Shown: one piece after another, positions 26,796 through 36,920 of the stretch
Layout of the letters: the number at the start of each line of letters is the position of its first letter
How positions within the stretch are numbered: the first letter of the stretch is position 1
From: Halalkalicoccus sp. CG83
GTDB lineage: Archaea > Halobacteriota > Halobacteria > Halobacteriales > Halalkalicoccaceae
Assembly: GCF_037081715.1 (NCBI RefSeq)
Contig: NZ_JAZDDH010000001.1
Location: forward strand, 1,302,001-1,366,000
Direction of reading: 5' to 3'
Length of the DNA: 64,000 nucleotides
The notes under the pieces: generated by a model
The model's database searches: none
The model's input: the letters and a program-made list of their open reading frames with translations, nothing else
What the model was told of the DNA's origin: nothing
Program-made: the position numbers and the translations under genes

Positions 26796-28132
26796 GTTCA
26801 CGAAACGAAGACCGCGGTAGCCCGTTCGCGCCGCACACGACCGACGAGACGGCCGCGATGCTTGAGGCGATCGGTGCCGAGACCGTCGAGGCGCTGTTCG
26901 ATATTCCCGATCCGGTGCGATTCGACGGCGAGTTCGACATCGATCCCCGAGGCGAACGCGAGATTCGAACGGAGCTTCGCCACCTGCTCGGCCGGAACGA
27001 CGACCTGGTCGAGTTCCTCGGGCGCGGTCACTACGATCACTACGTGCCGTCGCTGGTCGACCACCTCGCCGATCGCTCCGAGTTCCTCACCAGCTACACG
27101 CAGTACCAGCCCGAGATCACCCAGGGCTTCCTCCAGGTGCTCTTCGAGTACCAGTCGATGCTCGTCGAGCTCACGGGGTTGGAGATCGCGAACTGCTCGA
27201 TGTACGACGCCGCGACCGCGCTCGGCGAGGCAGCGACGCTCGCCGCCCGGGTGCGCGAGACCGACGGCCACCGCGTGCTCGTCCCCGACCTGCTGCGCGA
27301 GGAACGGCGTTCCGTCCTCGAGAACTACGTCGCGGGCGCCGGCCTCACCGTCGAGAGCTACCCCTCCGACGACGCGAACGCCGACCTCGACGCGCTCGAC
27401 GAGACGATCGACGAGGACTGCGTGATGGTCTACGCCGAGAGCCCCACGGTTCGAGGGACGATCGAGGAGCGACTCGGCGAGATCGGCGAGTCCGCGGACG
27501 AGAACGACGCGCTGTTCGTCCTCGGCTCCGATCCGGTGGCGTTGTCGGTGCTCGAGGCTCCCGGGGAGATCGGTGCCGACGTCGTGATCGGCGATGCGGC
27601 CACGCTGGGGCTGGGAGCGAGCTACGGGATGGGGCTCGGCCTCTTCGCCACCCGCGAGGAGTTCGTCCGTCAGGTCCCCGGCCGGCTGGTCGGCGCGAGC
27701 ACCGACGCTCACGGGAAACGCGCCTACACGCTGACGCTCCAGACGCGCGAACAGCACATCCGTCGCGAACGCGCGACCTCGAACATCTGTACGAACCAGG
27801 CGTGGGTCGCGCTGCGGACGGCGATCCACGCCGCCACGCTCGGCCCGTCCGGACTCGTGGACCTCGCGCGCGACTGCCTCGAGTGGCCCGCCGACCTCGC
27901 CGACCGTCTCGACGCGATCGACGGCGTGCGGGCGCCGGTCCACGACCGTCACCACTTCCGGGAGTTCGTCGCCCGTACCGACCAGCCCGCACCCGCCGTC
28001 GTCGGGGACCTCGAGTCGAAGGGCTTTGCGGTCCACGCGGTCGACGACCATCTCGTCCAGCTCTGCGTGACCGAGACCAACGCCGATCGGGTCGATGCGC
28101 TCGTCACCGCGTTCAGGGAGGCAGCGCGATGA
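26792..28132 (+). CDS. gcvPA: Glycine dehydrogenase (decarboxylating) subunit 1
   Basis: N-terminal half of the split P protein, 446 residues, in the fold-type I PLP enzyme family. With subunit 2 it decarboxylates glycine and passes the aminomethyl group to GcvH. Family segments are [27 protein letters not shown]-type residues around 100-125, [13 protein letters not shown] and [13 protein letters not shown]-like [13 protein letters not shown]. It lacks the PLP lysine, which is in subunit 2. It overlaps gcvPB by ATGA. Confidence 0.97.
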   Translation: MSSRNEDRGSPFAPHTTDETAAMLEAIGAETVEALFDIPDPVRFDGEFDIDPRGEREIRTELRHLLGRNDDLVEFLGRGHYDHYVPSLVDHLADRSEFLTSYTQYQPEITQGFLQVLFEYQSMLVELTGLEIANCSMYDAATALGEAATLAARVRETDGHRVLVPDLLREERRSVLENYVAGAGLTVESYPSDDANADLDALDETIDEDCVMVYAESPTVRGTIEERLGEIGESADENDALFVLGSDPVALSVLEAPGEIGADVVIGDAATLGLGASYGMGLGLFATREEFVRQVPGRLVGASTDAHGKRAYTLTLQTREQHIRRERATSNICTNQAWVALRTAIHAATLGPSGLVDLARDCLEWPADLADRLDAIDGVRAPVHDRHHFREFVARTDQPAPAVVGDLESKGFAVHAVDDHLVQLCVTETNADRVDALVTAFREAAR

Positions 28133-29553
28133 CGTTCCACTACGACCAGGCGCGCTGGACCGACGACGAGAGCGAGGGCTACGAGCCGCTGCTCTCGGAG
28201 AAGGACGAAACGACCGTCGGAACGGACGACGTTCCGTTGCCCGACGACCTGAAGCGCGACTCGCTCTCGCTACCAGAACTCAGCGAACCCGAACTCGCGC
28301 GCCACTACACGCGGCTCTCGCAGATGAACTACGGCGTCGAGTCGGGACCCTATCCGCTCGGTAGCTGTACGATGAAGTACAACCCCAAGTTCACCGAGGA
28401 CGTCGCCGCCCACCCCGCCGCGACGGTCCACCCCGACCGCTCGGCGGGAAGCGTCCAGGGCACCCTCGAGCTCTACCACCGGCTCGAGGAACAGCTCGCG
28501 CGGATCGGCGGGATGGACGCCGTGACGCTCCAGCCGCCCGCCGGCGCGGCAGGCGAGTTCGTTGGCATCCTCGTCGCGAAGGCGTACCACGAGGCGAACG
28601 GCGACGACCGAAGCGAGGTCGTGATCCCCGATGCCGCCCACGGGACGAACTTCGCGAGCGCCGCGATGGGCGGCTACGACGTAGTCGAACTGCCCTCGGC
28701 CGACGACGGCCGGGTCGACCTCGACGCGCTCGAGGCCGCCCTCTCCGAGGAGACCGCCGCGCTGATGCTCACCAACCCCAATACTCTGGGATTATTCGAG
28801 CGCGACATCGAGGAGATCGCGGGGATGGTCCACGACGTCGGCGGACTGCTCTACTACGACGGCGCGAACCTCAACGCCCTTCTGGGGAGAGCGCGCCCCG
28901 GCGACATGGGCTTCGACCTCATGCACTACAACGTCCACAAGACGTTCGCGACGCCCCACGGCGGCGGCGGCCCCGGCGCCGGCCCCGTCGGCGTGGCCGA
29001 GCGACTCGTCGAGTTCCTGCCGAGCCCGCGCGTACGCGAGGCGGAATCCGGATACGAGCTGTTCGAGCCCGAGCGGTCGGTGGGGAAGGTCCACGGCTTC
29101 TACGGCAACTGGCTCGTGTTGATCAAGGCCTACGCCTACATCGCCCGGCTGGGCGACGAGGGGCTCGCCGACGCGAGCGCGAAGGCCGTCCTCAACGCGA
29201 ACTACCTCGCGAGCCAGATCGACTACGAGGTGCCCTATGGACCGTTCCACCACGAGTTCGTCGCTAGCGCGGACGATCAGGACGCCGCGGACGTCGCGAA
29301 ACGGATGCTCGATCACGGCGTCCACCCGCCGACGACGAAGTGGCCGGAGCTCGTGAGTGAGGCGCTGATGACCGAGCCGACCGAGGTCGAGAACCGTCGG
29401 TCGCTCGACCAGCTCGCCGCGGCGTTCAACGCGGTCGCCGACGAGGAGAGCGAGGCGCTGTCCTCGGCCCCCGAGCGGACGAGCGCCCGTCGGATCGATC
29501 AGACCGAGGCGGCGAGGGACCTGCGGCTCTCGTGGCACGCGCTCGACGGTTGA
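28129..29553 (+). CDS. gcvPB: Glycine dehydrogenase (decarboxylating) subunit 2
   Basis: C-terminal half of the split P protein, 474 residues. The PLP Schiff-base lysine is K271 in [19 protein letters not shown]. Other family blocks are [22 protein letters not shown] and [11 protein letters not shown]. Start ATG 28129 overlaps the gcvPA stop (ATGA), so both halves are translationally coupled in equal amounts, as needed for the heterotetramer. Upstream in-frame sequence is a shadow of gcvPA. Confidence 0.97.
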   Translation: MTFHYDQARWTDDESEGYEPLLSEKDETTVGTDDVPLPDDLKRDSLSLPELSEPELARHYTRLSQMNYGVESGPYPLGSCTMKYNPKFTEDVAAHPAATVHPDRSAGSVQGTLELYHRLEEQLARIGGMDAVTLQPPAGAAGEFVGILVAKAYHEANGDDRSEVVIPDAAHGTNFASAAMGGYDVVELPSADDGRVDLDALEAALSEETAALMLTNPNTLGLFERDIEEIAGMVHDVGGLLYYDGANLNALLGRARPGDMGFDLMHYNVHKTFATPHGGGGPGAGPVGVAERLVEFLPSPRVREAESGYELFEPERSVGKVHGFYGNWLVLIKAYAYIARLGDEGLADASAKAVLNANYLASQIDYEVPYGPFHHEFVASADDQDAADVAKRMLDHGVHPPTTKWPELVSEALMTEPTEVENRRSLDQLAAAFNAVADEESEALSSAPERTSARRIDQTEAARDLRLSWHALDG

Positions 29554-29620
29554 TAACTCGGACGGCGCTCTTCCACGGATCTTAGTAACCCTTACCAGGT
29601 CTTCGCCCATCGATTATTAC

Positions 29621-30049
29621 ATGACAGTCGTCAGCGTCTCGATGCCGGAGGAACTGCTCGAGCGGATCGATGAGTTCTCGGAGGACCACGGCTACACCGG
29701 CCGCAGCGAGGTGATCCGGGAGGCCTCGCGCAACCTGCTCGGGGAGTTCCAGGACCGCGAACTCGAGGGTCACGACCTGATGGGCGTGATCACGGTACTG
29801 TTCAACTACGAGACCACGAGCGTCGAGGAACGGATGATGCGGCTTCGCCACGAACACGAGTCGCTCGTCACCTCGAACTTCCACAGCCACGTCGGCGACA
29901 CCTACTGCATGGAGCTGTTCATCCTCGAGGGATCGCTCGAGGAGATCTCCTCGTTCGTGGGCAAGGTCCGTGCGACCAGCGACATCCTCACCGTCGACTA
30001 CTCCGTGATCCCCGTCGACGACTTCATGGCGGCGCTGTCCCGATCGTAG
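29621..30049 (+). CDS. nikR: Nickel-responsive transcriptional regulator NikR
   Basis: Ribbon-helix-helix repressor of 142 residues with a C-terminal ACT-like metal domain. The N-terminal RHH is [17 protein letters not shown]...[14 protein letters not shown]. Nickel ligands match the family: H77/H79, H88, H90 and C96 in [20 protein letters not shown]. It would repress nickel uptake genes when nickel is plentiful. No nickel transporter lies nearby in the window, so its targets are elsewhere. Confidence 0.95.
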   Translation: MTVVSVSMPEELLERIDEFSEDHGYTGRSEVIREASRNLLGEFQDRELEGHDLMGVITVLFNYETTSVEERMMRLRHEHESLVTSNFHSHVGDTYCMELFILEGSLEEISSFVGKVRATSDILTVDYSVIPVDDFMAALSRS

Positions 30050-30177
30050 ATCGCCCATCCTCCTTTCCCACGGACTGACCCGATCGATCACTCCTGTCGA
30101 CCGCTCGTCTCGCGTCACCGGTTTCTGACCACGATCCAGGTTCGGCCGAGCTTGCCCTCGATCCGCCGTCTCCGCCG

Positions 30178-30186
30178 GTTTTATAA
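30178..30186 (+). promoter_or_regulatory. TATA box of thiC
   Basis: The string gttttataa lies about 28 nt before the ATG at 30211, so thiC mRNA should be leaderless. This leaves no room for a TPP riboswitch between the promoter and the coding sequence. Confidence 0.6.
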
Positions 30187-31656
<1,470 letters not shown>

Positions 31657-31725
31657 CGCTTCCGCCTCTTTGTGGAGCGGACGCGATACCACGCTTTTCG
31701 GAGGGAGACGCGCTGTCGATGGATG

Positions 31726-32646
31726 TCAATCAGCTTCCCCGGTAATGATCCGGATCGCGGTCTCGACTGCCTCGCCGGCGCTTCGATCGAGAACGTACGT
31801 GATCGGTTCGATCCCGAACGCCCCCTCGTGGTAGACGACCCGCGGGACGCCCTCGCCCTCCTCGAACAGCATCCGGAGACGGCGGTCGCGGTCCCCGTAG
31901 TCGGCGTCGAACGCGGCGGTGTCGATCCCCCACTCTCGGGCGCTCTCGATCAGCGCTTCGGAAGTCACGAGGTTGATCGCCCCTCGTATCGCGGGCTCGG
32001 CCGTCCGTGCCGCCAGCAACGTCTCCGCTACGTGCTCCGAGGCGCCGAACTCCGGATCGGAGGGCACGTAGATCTGTCCACGCATGGCATGGATCCGGCC
32101 GGGAATCGCGGCGACGTCCGTCGGGTTCTTTGCGTTCGGCAGCGCCATCCCGATGTTGGTTCCGACGTTCGGAACGTGTTCGACGGATGGTGCGTTCTCG
32201 AACCGGCGTACCGCCTGTCTGACGTTCGTGAGAACGTCGCGCTCCGCCTCGACCGACGGGTTTCTCCCCCGAACGCACAGGTCACAACCCAACCCCTCGA
32301 GCGCCGGCATCTCCTCCTCGTGAACCGCACAGATCGGTCCACGGTCCTCGAACGTTCGGATCAGATCCAGGAGCTCGGCGAGCGCCTCGTACTCGTCCAT
32401 CGTGTTGGTGGCGAAGCCGTCCGCGATCGTCGCGATCGTCTCCTGCATCCGGGGATGCTCCGTAAACCGATCCTCGCCCGTTCGTTTCTCGGCGAGGTAC
32501 TTGCTCACCGCTGCCTGGGAAACGCCGAGTCGGGTCGCGATCTCCCGTTGGGCGAACTCCCGTTCGTGGAGCTCGCGTGCCAACATCGATCGAGCCGTCG
32601 GGAGGAACCGGTCGACGACGATCTCGCTCGGGAGCTGTAGGCTCAT
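31726..32646 (-). CDS. thiR: ThiR-type HTH-ThiN thiamine regulator
   Basis: Protein of 306 residues. The N-terminal HTH (EREFAQREIATRLGVSQAAVSKYLAEKRTGEDRF) is fused to a ThiN domain (about 130-306) with NVGTNIGMALPNAKNPTDVAAIPGRI. The ThiN domain in fusion proteins acts as a thiamine-phosphate synthase or as a ligand sensor. In archaea the HTH-ThiN form is the ThiR repressor that senses thiamine phosphates. A CxxC pair (CDLC) lies between the domains. Placed tail to tail with thiC, its likely target. Its ATG at 32646 forms an ATGA junction with an upstream mini-ORF. Confidence 0.92.
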   Translation of the reverse strand: MSLQLPSEIVVDRFLPTARSMLARELHEREFAQREIATRLGVSQAAVSKYLAEKRTGEDRFTEHPRMQETIATIADGFATNTMDEYEALAELLDLIRTFEDRGPICAVHEEEMPALEGLGCDLCVRGRNPSVEAERDVLTNVRQAVRRFENAPSVEHVPNVGTNIGMALPNAKNPTDVAAIPGRIHAMRGQIYVPSDPEFGASEHVAETLLAARTAEPAIRGAINLVTSEALIESAREWGIDTAAFDADYGDRDRRLRMLFEEGEGVPRVVYHEGAFGIEPITYVLDRSAGEAVETAIRIITGEAD

Positions 32647-32675
32647 TCCGATCCCTCTGGATGGCCGTATTGCAT
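32643..32675 (-). CDS. Leader mini-ORF before thiR (10 aa)
   Basis: ORF MQYGHPEGSE starts about 28 nt after the TATA-like aataaat (32700-32706, minus strand) and its TGA overlaps the thiR ATG. Spacing indicates that ribosomes load on this ORF first and reach thiR by reinitiation. Confidence 0.5.
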   Translation of the reverse strand: MQYGHPEGSE

Positions 32676-33176
32676 GTACTGTCCTTCACGGTCGGCGGGA
32701 TTTATTCTTCCCGACGGGTGTGGCCCGTCAGAGAGCAGCTGTGGAGCCGCCGTACCACGCTTCGATTCGATTTGGTATCGTTGAGGGAGGTTTATCGTCC
32801 CGACCAGGACACTGCTGCTCGTCAGCCTTAGTACGATCAGCCGGACGCAGCTTCGGGTCGAAGACGCTTCTACGGCGCTGGTTCCTCCCCGTGCCCGTGT
32901 AAGTCGCTGATACTCGCGACGGTAGCCGAACGCTTCTGAGACGGCTTGCCCGTCCGGTGTGCAGTGAGTTTCCGTACGGCACGGATCCGTTCTTCACCTG
33001 GAGATGCCTTCCGGTGTAGGGAATTCGGAACCTTCGGACGGCTAAACCACGCCACGAACGCGGCTCACACGGCCACGGCCTCTACGAACCAGTTACGCGT
33101 TTTCGGGACCGGACGTACCCGGCGTGATCCGAAGCGGTCGGGTGACGGCCGTTCCATCCCAGGGAGCCGTTGGTTC
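32676..33176. other. Intergenic region upstream of thiR
   Basis: About 500 nt without a gene that I can support. Open frames on either strand (for example 32728-32997 minus and 32946-33245 plus) lack recognisable motifs and the acidic composition of genuine genes here. It holds the thiR promoter at its left end. Confidence 0.4.
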
Positions 33177-33196
33177 CTCCCGTTCAGGGACGGGAG
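33177..33196 (-). terminator. Hairpin after the zinc-ribbon microprotein gene
   Basis: Perfect 7-bp arms ctcccgt (33177-33183) and acgggag (33190-33196) with a 6-nt loop, immediately after the stop codon at 33200 on the minus strand. A role as terminator or 3' stabiliser is inferred from position; there is no strong T-run. Confidence 0.4.
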
Positions 33197-33199
33197 TGA

Positions 33200-33364
33200 T
33201 CAAGCTTGGCTGGAGTCGATCCCGTCGATCTGCACGAACCCGTAGCTACACTCCGGACAGCGCCACTTGACCTTCTCACCGAGGTGGATGTTCGTGCTCG
33301 CTGCCCGGTAGAACGTTCGTTCGGTTCCACAGTCCGGGCAGTCGTGGTCGAGCTCTTGGGCCAT
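33200..33364 (-). CDS. Zinc beta-ribbon microprotein (54 aa)
   Basis: Small protein (starts MAQELDHDCPDCGTERTFYR) with two zinc-binding CxxC pairs: CPDC at 9-12 and CPEC at 36-39. It belongs to the conserved haloarchaeal putative zinc beta-ribbon proteins of the DUF7838 type, by memory of the sequence pattern. A TATA-like gttaaac (about 33387-33393) is about 26 nt before the ATG, supporting a leaderless gene. Function unknown; nucleic-acid or protein binding is plausible. Confidence 0.8.
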   Translation of the reverse strand: MAQELDHDCPDCGTERTFYRAASTNIHLGEKVKWRCPECSYGFVQIDGIDSSQA

Positions 33365-33656
33365 GGCTTCCTCTCGTCGACGCGCCTGTTTAACGGTAGT
33401 GATCCGATCGATCCTCGTAAATCACATGCGACGATATCGAGTTCGGACGCGTGGACTCGCGTCTCACTTGAAGGCGGTGTGGGGATGGGAAGGTAACCGG
33501 TCGTCGGAGCGGCCCGGGATGGGCCTACCCCACGTCTGTCGTCTAATCCGGGGTCCAGCGTTGTCGCTGGGACCCATATCGGGAGTTACCGAGTTCGCGG
33601 AGATCGAGCGCAAGCGGGACCTCTCGATTCATCCCTACCTGCTTTTTCCAGTAAGT
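33365..33656. other. Intergenic region between the microprotein and HalOD1 genes
   Basis: Holds the microprotein promoter at the left. The remaining 250 nt shows no convincing gene on either strand. Confidence 0.4.
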
Positions 33657-33710
33657 ATGGTAGACCAAGGTAGAGTTATTTACATCGGACGATATATAGG
33701 CCAACAATGA
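33657..33710 (+). CDS. Possible leader mini-ORF before the HalOD1 protein (17 aa)
   Basis: ORF MVDQGRVIYIGRYIGQQ ending in an ATGA overlap with the HalOD1 gene. Unlike the other cases, no clear TATA lies 27 nt before its ATG. Instead the string gttattta inside it (about 33672-33679) would start transcription at the HalOD1 ATG. It may therefore be fortuitous. Confidence 0.25.
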   Translation: MVDQGRVIYIGRYIGQQ

Positions 33711-33976
33711 TCAAAATAGAGGTAGGTAATCTCTTAAAAAATCCCTCGACTCCCAGTGAAGCGATCGTACTGGAGGTCGCGAGTCGAACCGGCATGGATC
33801 CGTTCGATCTCCCGCCGCTGTACCAGTACGTCGATCCGGAGGCGTTGGATCGACTGGTTCTGGGACCCGGTTCGTGCCGCGCGACGTTTGAGTACGCTGG
33901 GTACGGAGTGACAGTCCACGAGACGAATCAGATAGACCTCCGCGAACTCGGAAGCGATCGTGCGGAGGACGACTGA
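33707..33976 (+). CDS. HalOD1 output domain protein (89 aa)
   Basis: Single-domain protein with the haloarchaeal HalOD1 output domain. Its pattern is SEAIVLEVASRTGMDPFDLPPLYQYVDPEALDRLV followed by a beta-rich FEYAGYGVTVHE end. These domains occur alone or at the C terminus of haloarchaeal signalling proteins and are thought to mediate protein interactions. No partner lies beside it. Its upstream region is unusually AT-rich for this genome. Confidence 0.85.
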   Translation: MIKIEVGNLLKNPSTPSEAIVLEVASRTGMDPFDLPPLYQYVDPEALDRLVLGPGSCRATFEYAGYGVTVHETNQIDLRELGSDRAEDD

Positions 33977-34301
33977 CGACGATCGTCTCGCGATCCCACT
34001 CGCCTCGTCACACGTCCCTTTCCGGTCGGTTCCCCCTACGAGACACGCCGCTCCCGTCGGGGGTTCGTACTTCCCTCTGCCGGCGACTCGACCGTCGCCG
34101 TACCGGGACGCCGACCCAAGTCGATGTGGGGGCGACCGACGAGCCATCCTCGAACCTAGCTCGCAGCGACGAGGCCTCGAACGTTCGTGCGCGGCGAGCG
34201 AACCCGGCGGTCGCTCGACCTTCAATACGTAGCGTGGGCCGCTCGACCGGCTATACATCGAGACGGAACCCCTTTGGACTCCTACTGGATATACGGGGTG
34301 T
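33977..34301. other. Intergenic region
   Basis: About 325 nt between the HalOD1 gene and the next microprotein. No gene recognised. A TATA-like ctggatatac at about 34284-34293 is closer to the next ATG than the usual 27 nt. Confidence 0.35.
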
Positions 34302-34532
34302 ATGCAGCCCACTGGTCCATCCGCCGAACCGACGAAGCGTCTCGTCTGTCGGGACTGTAACTGGACGACGAAGAGAACTGACGGCGAGAGCCGGGAGAGC
34401 GCGGACCGAGCGGCCATCGGGCACTACACCGCGACCGGTCACTCGATCGAGTCCTCGGACGCGTTTCAACGGTCCGGTTCCGACGCGACGAACGCGACGT
34501 CGTCCGCCTTGCAGGGTCGAAGCGACGACTGA
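34302..34532 (+). CDS. Small C2H2-like zinc-finger protein (76 aa)
   Basis: Protein with a conserved-looking core: LVCRDCNWTTKRTDGES followed by AIGHYTATGHSIE, so two Cys three apart and two His seven apart could bind one zinc ion. The Ser/Thr-rich tail is low complexity. Haloarchaea have many such single-finger proteins; the function is not known. The promoter is unclear. Confidence 0.6.
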   Translation: MQPTGPSAEPTKRLVCRDCNWTTKRTDGESRESADRAAIGHYTATGHSIESSDAFQRSGSDATNATSSALQGRSDD

Positions 34533-34623
34533 ATCGACCGCCACGGTACTCGTTCGACGTCGAACCGCCGATAGCGTCACTCCCTCTCGATCGGTGCTCG
34601 ATCGAGTCCGTGCCGGACCGGGA

Positions 34624-34905
34624 CTATCGCGGTTCGGCGGGGAGTTCGTGGCGGTAGTACGTTCGATCGCCCGCCCGCACGACGATCCGTTGGCCCTCCG
34701 GCTCGTATCCGACGGACGGCGTCTCGTCCGCCGGCAGTCGCAGTTTACAGACGTGTTTGTAGGGGGTCCGGGTCTCGTGGTCGTCGTCGTTGCCGATGGC
34801 GGTCACGTCGACGTGATCGTTCGTTCGGAGATCCCTGACCGTCGCCCGATATCCTCCGGTTTCCTCCCGTTTCGATATCTCGACGACCGCTTCCCTCTCG
34901 TCCAT
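34624..34905 (-). CDS. Hypothetical acidic protein (93 aa)
   Basis: Not recognised. Acidic composition and a beta-rich pattern (VVEISKREETGGYRATVRDL, RIVVRAGDRTYYRHELP) look genuine. A good TATA-like tttatta (34928-34934, minus strand) lies about 26 nt before the ATG at 34905, supporting a leaderless transcript. No membrane segment or metal motif. It is convergent with the zinc-finger microprotein. Confidence 0.6.
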   Translation of the reverse strand: MDEREAVVEISKREETGGYRATVRDLRTNDHVDVTAIGNDDDHETRTPYKHVCKLRLPADETPSVGYEPEGQRIVVRAGDRTYYRHELPAEPR

Positions 34906-35008
34906 GAACGATCATGGTTAACCGAACTAATAAACGTATCCTGATACTTTGTGGCACGCTGGGAAGGAACGAGCTCCGGTCGGATTCGGGCCCCCTCGCT
35001 CGACTCGG

Positions 35009-36223
35009 CTACCCGCCGATCGAGGTTCGGGGGCTGACGCTGCCGGTCTGGACGTAGACGCCGTAGAGGAGGACGAATCCCGCCAGAAGCGGGACGATAG
35101 CGCAGGCAGCGTAGATGGACGCGAAGCCGAGCGTCTCGACCAGCGGGAGCGAGATCATCGGGCCCAGTCCGCCGCCGACGTCGCCGAGGACGTTGTTCGT
35201 CCCCATCGCCCGGCCCATCCGCTCGTCGGGGGTGAGGTCCGCGAGCAGTGCGATCAGCGGGCCGCTGGTGCCACCCTGTCCGGTGCCGATGAGGACGCAC
35301 GCGGCGACGAGAACGACGACCGAGTCGGCCGTCGCCAACAGAACGAAGCCGGCGAACGAGACGGTGAGAAACGCGATCAGGATGGGCACCCGCATGCCGA
35401 GTCGATCGCTGAGCACGCCCCCGCCGAACATGAATCCCGCGGCGGCGATCACGGTGATCGCCATCAGTACGCCCGAGGACGCCTGGGGTCCGTAGCCGAG
35501 TACGGCCAGTTCGTTGGTCGCGAGAAAGAGCACGAGCGTCGAGAAGAGCGCGCCCAGGTAGGCGAAGTAGAGCCCGAAGTTGACCGCCCCGACGGTCAGC
35601 GCGGGGACGCTGGTCTCGATCTCCCAGGGTTTGACCGACGCGTTCGAGTCGCTCACGTGGGTCTCGGGGATCGTCGCGTACGCGAGTACGCTCGCGAACA
35701 GCGCGAACGCCGCCGCGAGCGCGAACGCCGCGGGGATCGAGAACAGCTCGCTGACGACCCCGCCGAGGACGAGCCCCGCGGGGAAGCCGAGCGTCATCCC
35801 GCCGCGGACCACGCCCATGTTCGCCCCCCGCGAATCGCCGGTGCTCACGTCGGCGGCGATGGTGTAGGCTGTCGCGAACACGAGTGCGCTTCCGACGCCC
35901 CAGAGGACTCGCGCGAGCAGGAACCACGCCTCGGGTAGCGCGGATTGCATCGCGAGGATGTAACCGAGGGTGGCAACGCCCTCGACGAAGAGCCCGGCGA
36001 CGAACGGCGTTCGCGTGCCGATTCGGTCGACCAGCGATCCGGCGGGAGCGTTGGCGACGACACGCACGAACCGATTTGTGCTCAAGATGACGCCGACGAG
36101 AAACGGCGAGATACCGAGTACGGCCCCCAGGTTCGGCAGGATGGGAAAGACGACGCCGCCGCCGAAGCCGACGAAGAACGTGCTCAGGATGACTGCGAGG
36201 ACGACCGCTCGCTCGTGTCTCAC
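35009..36223 (-). CDS. MFS transporter
   Basis: Twelve-helix major facilitator protein of 404 residues. The loop 2-3 motif is GSLVDRIGTRTPFVAG, repeated in the second half as GGVLSDRLGMRVPIL. It resembles multidrug/metabolite efflux members of the DHA type. It starts with GTG at 36223, whose GTGA overlaps the stop of a mini-ORF. Substrate unknown. Confidence 0.9.
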   Translation of the reverse strand: MRHERAVVLAVILSTFFVGFGGGVVFPILPNLGAVLGISPFLVGVILSTNRFVRVVANAPAGSLVDRIGTRTPFVAGLFVEGVATLGYILAMQSALPEAWFLLARVLWGVGSALVFATAYTIAADVSTGDSRGANMGVVRGGMTLGFPAGLVLGGVVSELFSIPAAFALAAAFALFASVLAYATIPETHVSDSNASVKPWEIETSVPALTVGAVNFGLYFAYLGALFSTLVLFLATNELAVLGYGPQASSGVLMAITVIAAAGFMFGGGVLSDRLGMRVPILIAFLTVSFAGFVLLATADSVVVLVAACVLIGTGQGGTSGPLIALLADLTPDERMGRAMGTNNVLGDVGGGLGPMISLPLVETLGFASIYAACAIVPLLAGFVLLYGVYVQTGSVSPRTSIGG

Positions 36224-36267
36224 GCCGACGACGGCCTCCGCTCGAGGGCTCGGACTCCAGGTCTCAT
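36220..36267 (-). CDS. Leader mini-ORF before the MFS transporter (15 aa)
   Basis: ORF MRPGVRALERRPSSA beginning 27 nt after the TATA-like ctaaa (36292-36296, minus strand). Its TGA overlaps the GTG start of the transporter (GTGA). Same logic as the gcvPA and thiR leaders. Confidence 0.45.
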   Translation of the reverse strand: MRPGVRALERRPSSA

Positions 36268-36376
36268 CGTCGGGACTACCGTACAGCGACGTTTAGCGGT
36301 TGGCGCACCGGCACTGGCTGCCGGTTCGCTGCGCGCCGACGGGGGAGCTAAGTGGCGGTGTCTCGTCCGTCCGGAC

Positions 36377-36910
36377 GTGAAGATCTACACCGGCCGCGGT
36401 GACGAGGGGATGACGGACCTGCGAACGATGGATCGGGTCACGAAGACCGACGTCCGGATCGAGGCTTACGGCACCGTCGACGAGGCCAACGCCCTGATCG
36501 GGACGGTCCATCCCACGGGCCACGACGACGTCGACGAACAGCTCGAGGGGATCCAGAATCACCTCCACGTCGTCCAGGCCGACTTCGCCAACCCCGAGCC
36601 CGACGAGGATGACCCGCGGGTTCGCGAGGAGCACGTCGAACGGTTGGAGGCGTGGATCGACTCGTACGACGACGAACTGGATCCGCTCCAGCAGTTCGTT
36701 CTACCGGGGGGCGGCGAGACGGGCGCGAAGCTCCACCACGCCCGGGCGGTGACGCGACGCGCCGAGCGCCGGGCGGTCGCGCTCGCGAACGACCAGTCGG
36801 CGAACGAGGCGGCGATCGCCTACCTCAACCGGCTCTCGGACGCCCTGTTCGTCATCGCCCGCGCGGTCAACAAGCGCGACGGCGTGCGCGAGGAGAATCC
36901 GACGTACTGA
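36377..36910 (+). CDS. Cob(I)alamin adenosyltransferase, PduO type
   Basis: Enzyme of 177 residues that transfers the adenosyl group of ATP to cobalt to make adenosylcobalamin. Family blocks are KIYTGRGDEGMTDL, RIEAYGTVDEANALIG (ATP loop), FVLPGGGETGAKLHHARAVTRRAER and LNRLSDALFVIAR. The start is GTG 36377, with the TATA-like gctaag (36347-36352) about 27 nt upstream, so the mRNA is leaderless with GTG. It is convergent with adenine deaminase, with a 10-nt gap. Confidence 0.95.
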   Translation: MKIYTGRGDEGMTDLRTMDRVTKTDVRIEAYGTVDEANALIGTVHPTGHDDVDEQLEGIQNHLHVVQADFANPEPDEDDPRVREEHVERLEAWIDSYDDELDPLQQFVLPGGGETGAKLHHARAVTRRAERRAVALANDQSANEAAIAYLNRLSDALFVIARAVNKRDGVREENPTY

Positions 36911-36920
36911 TCGCCGGCCC

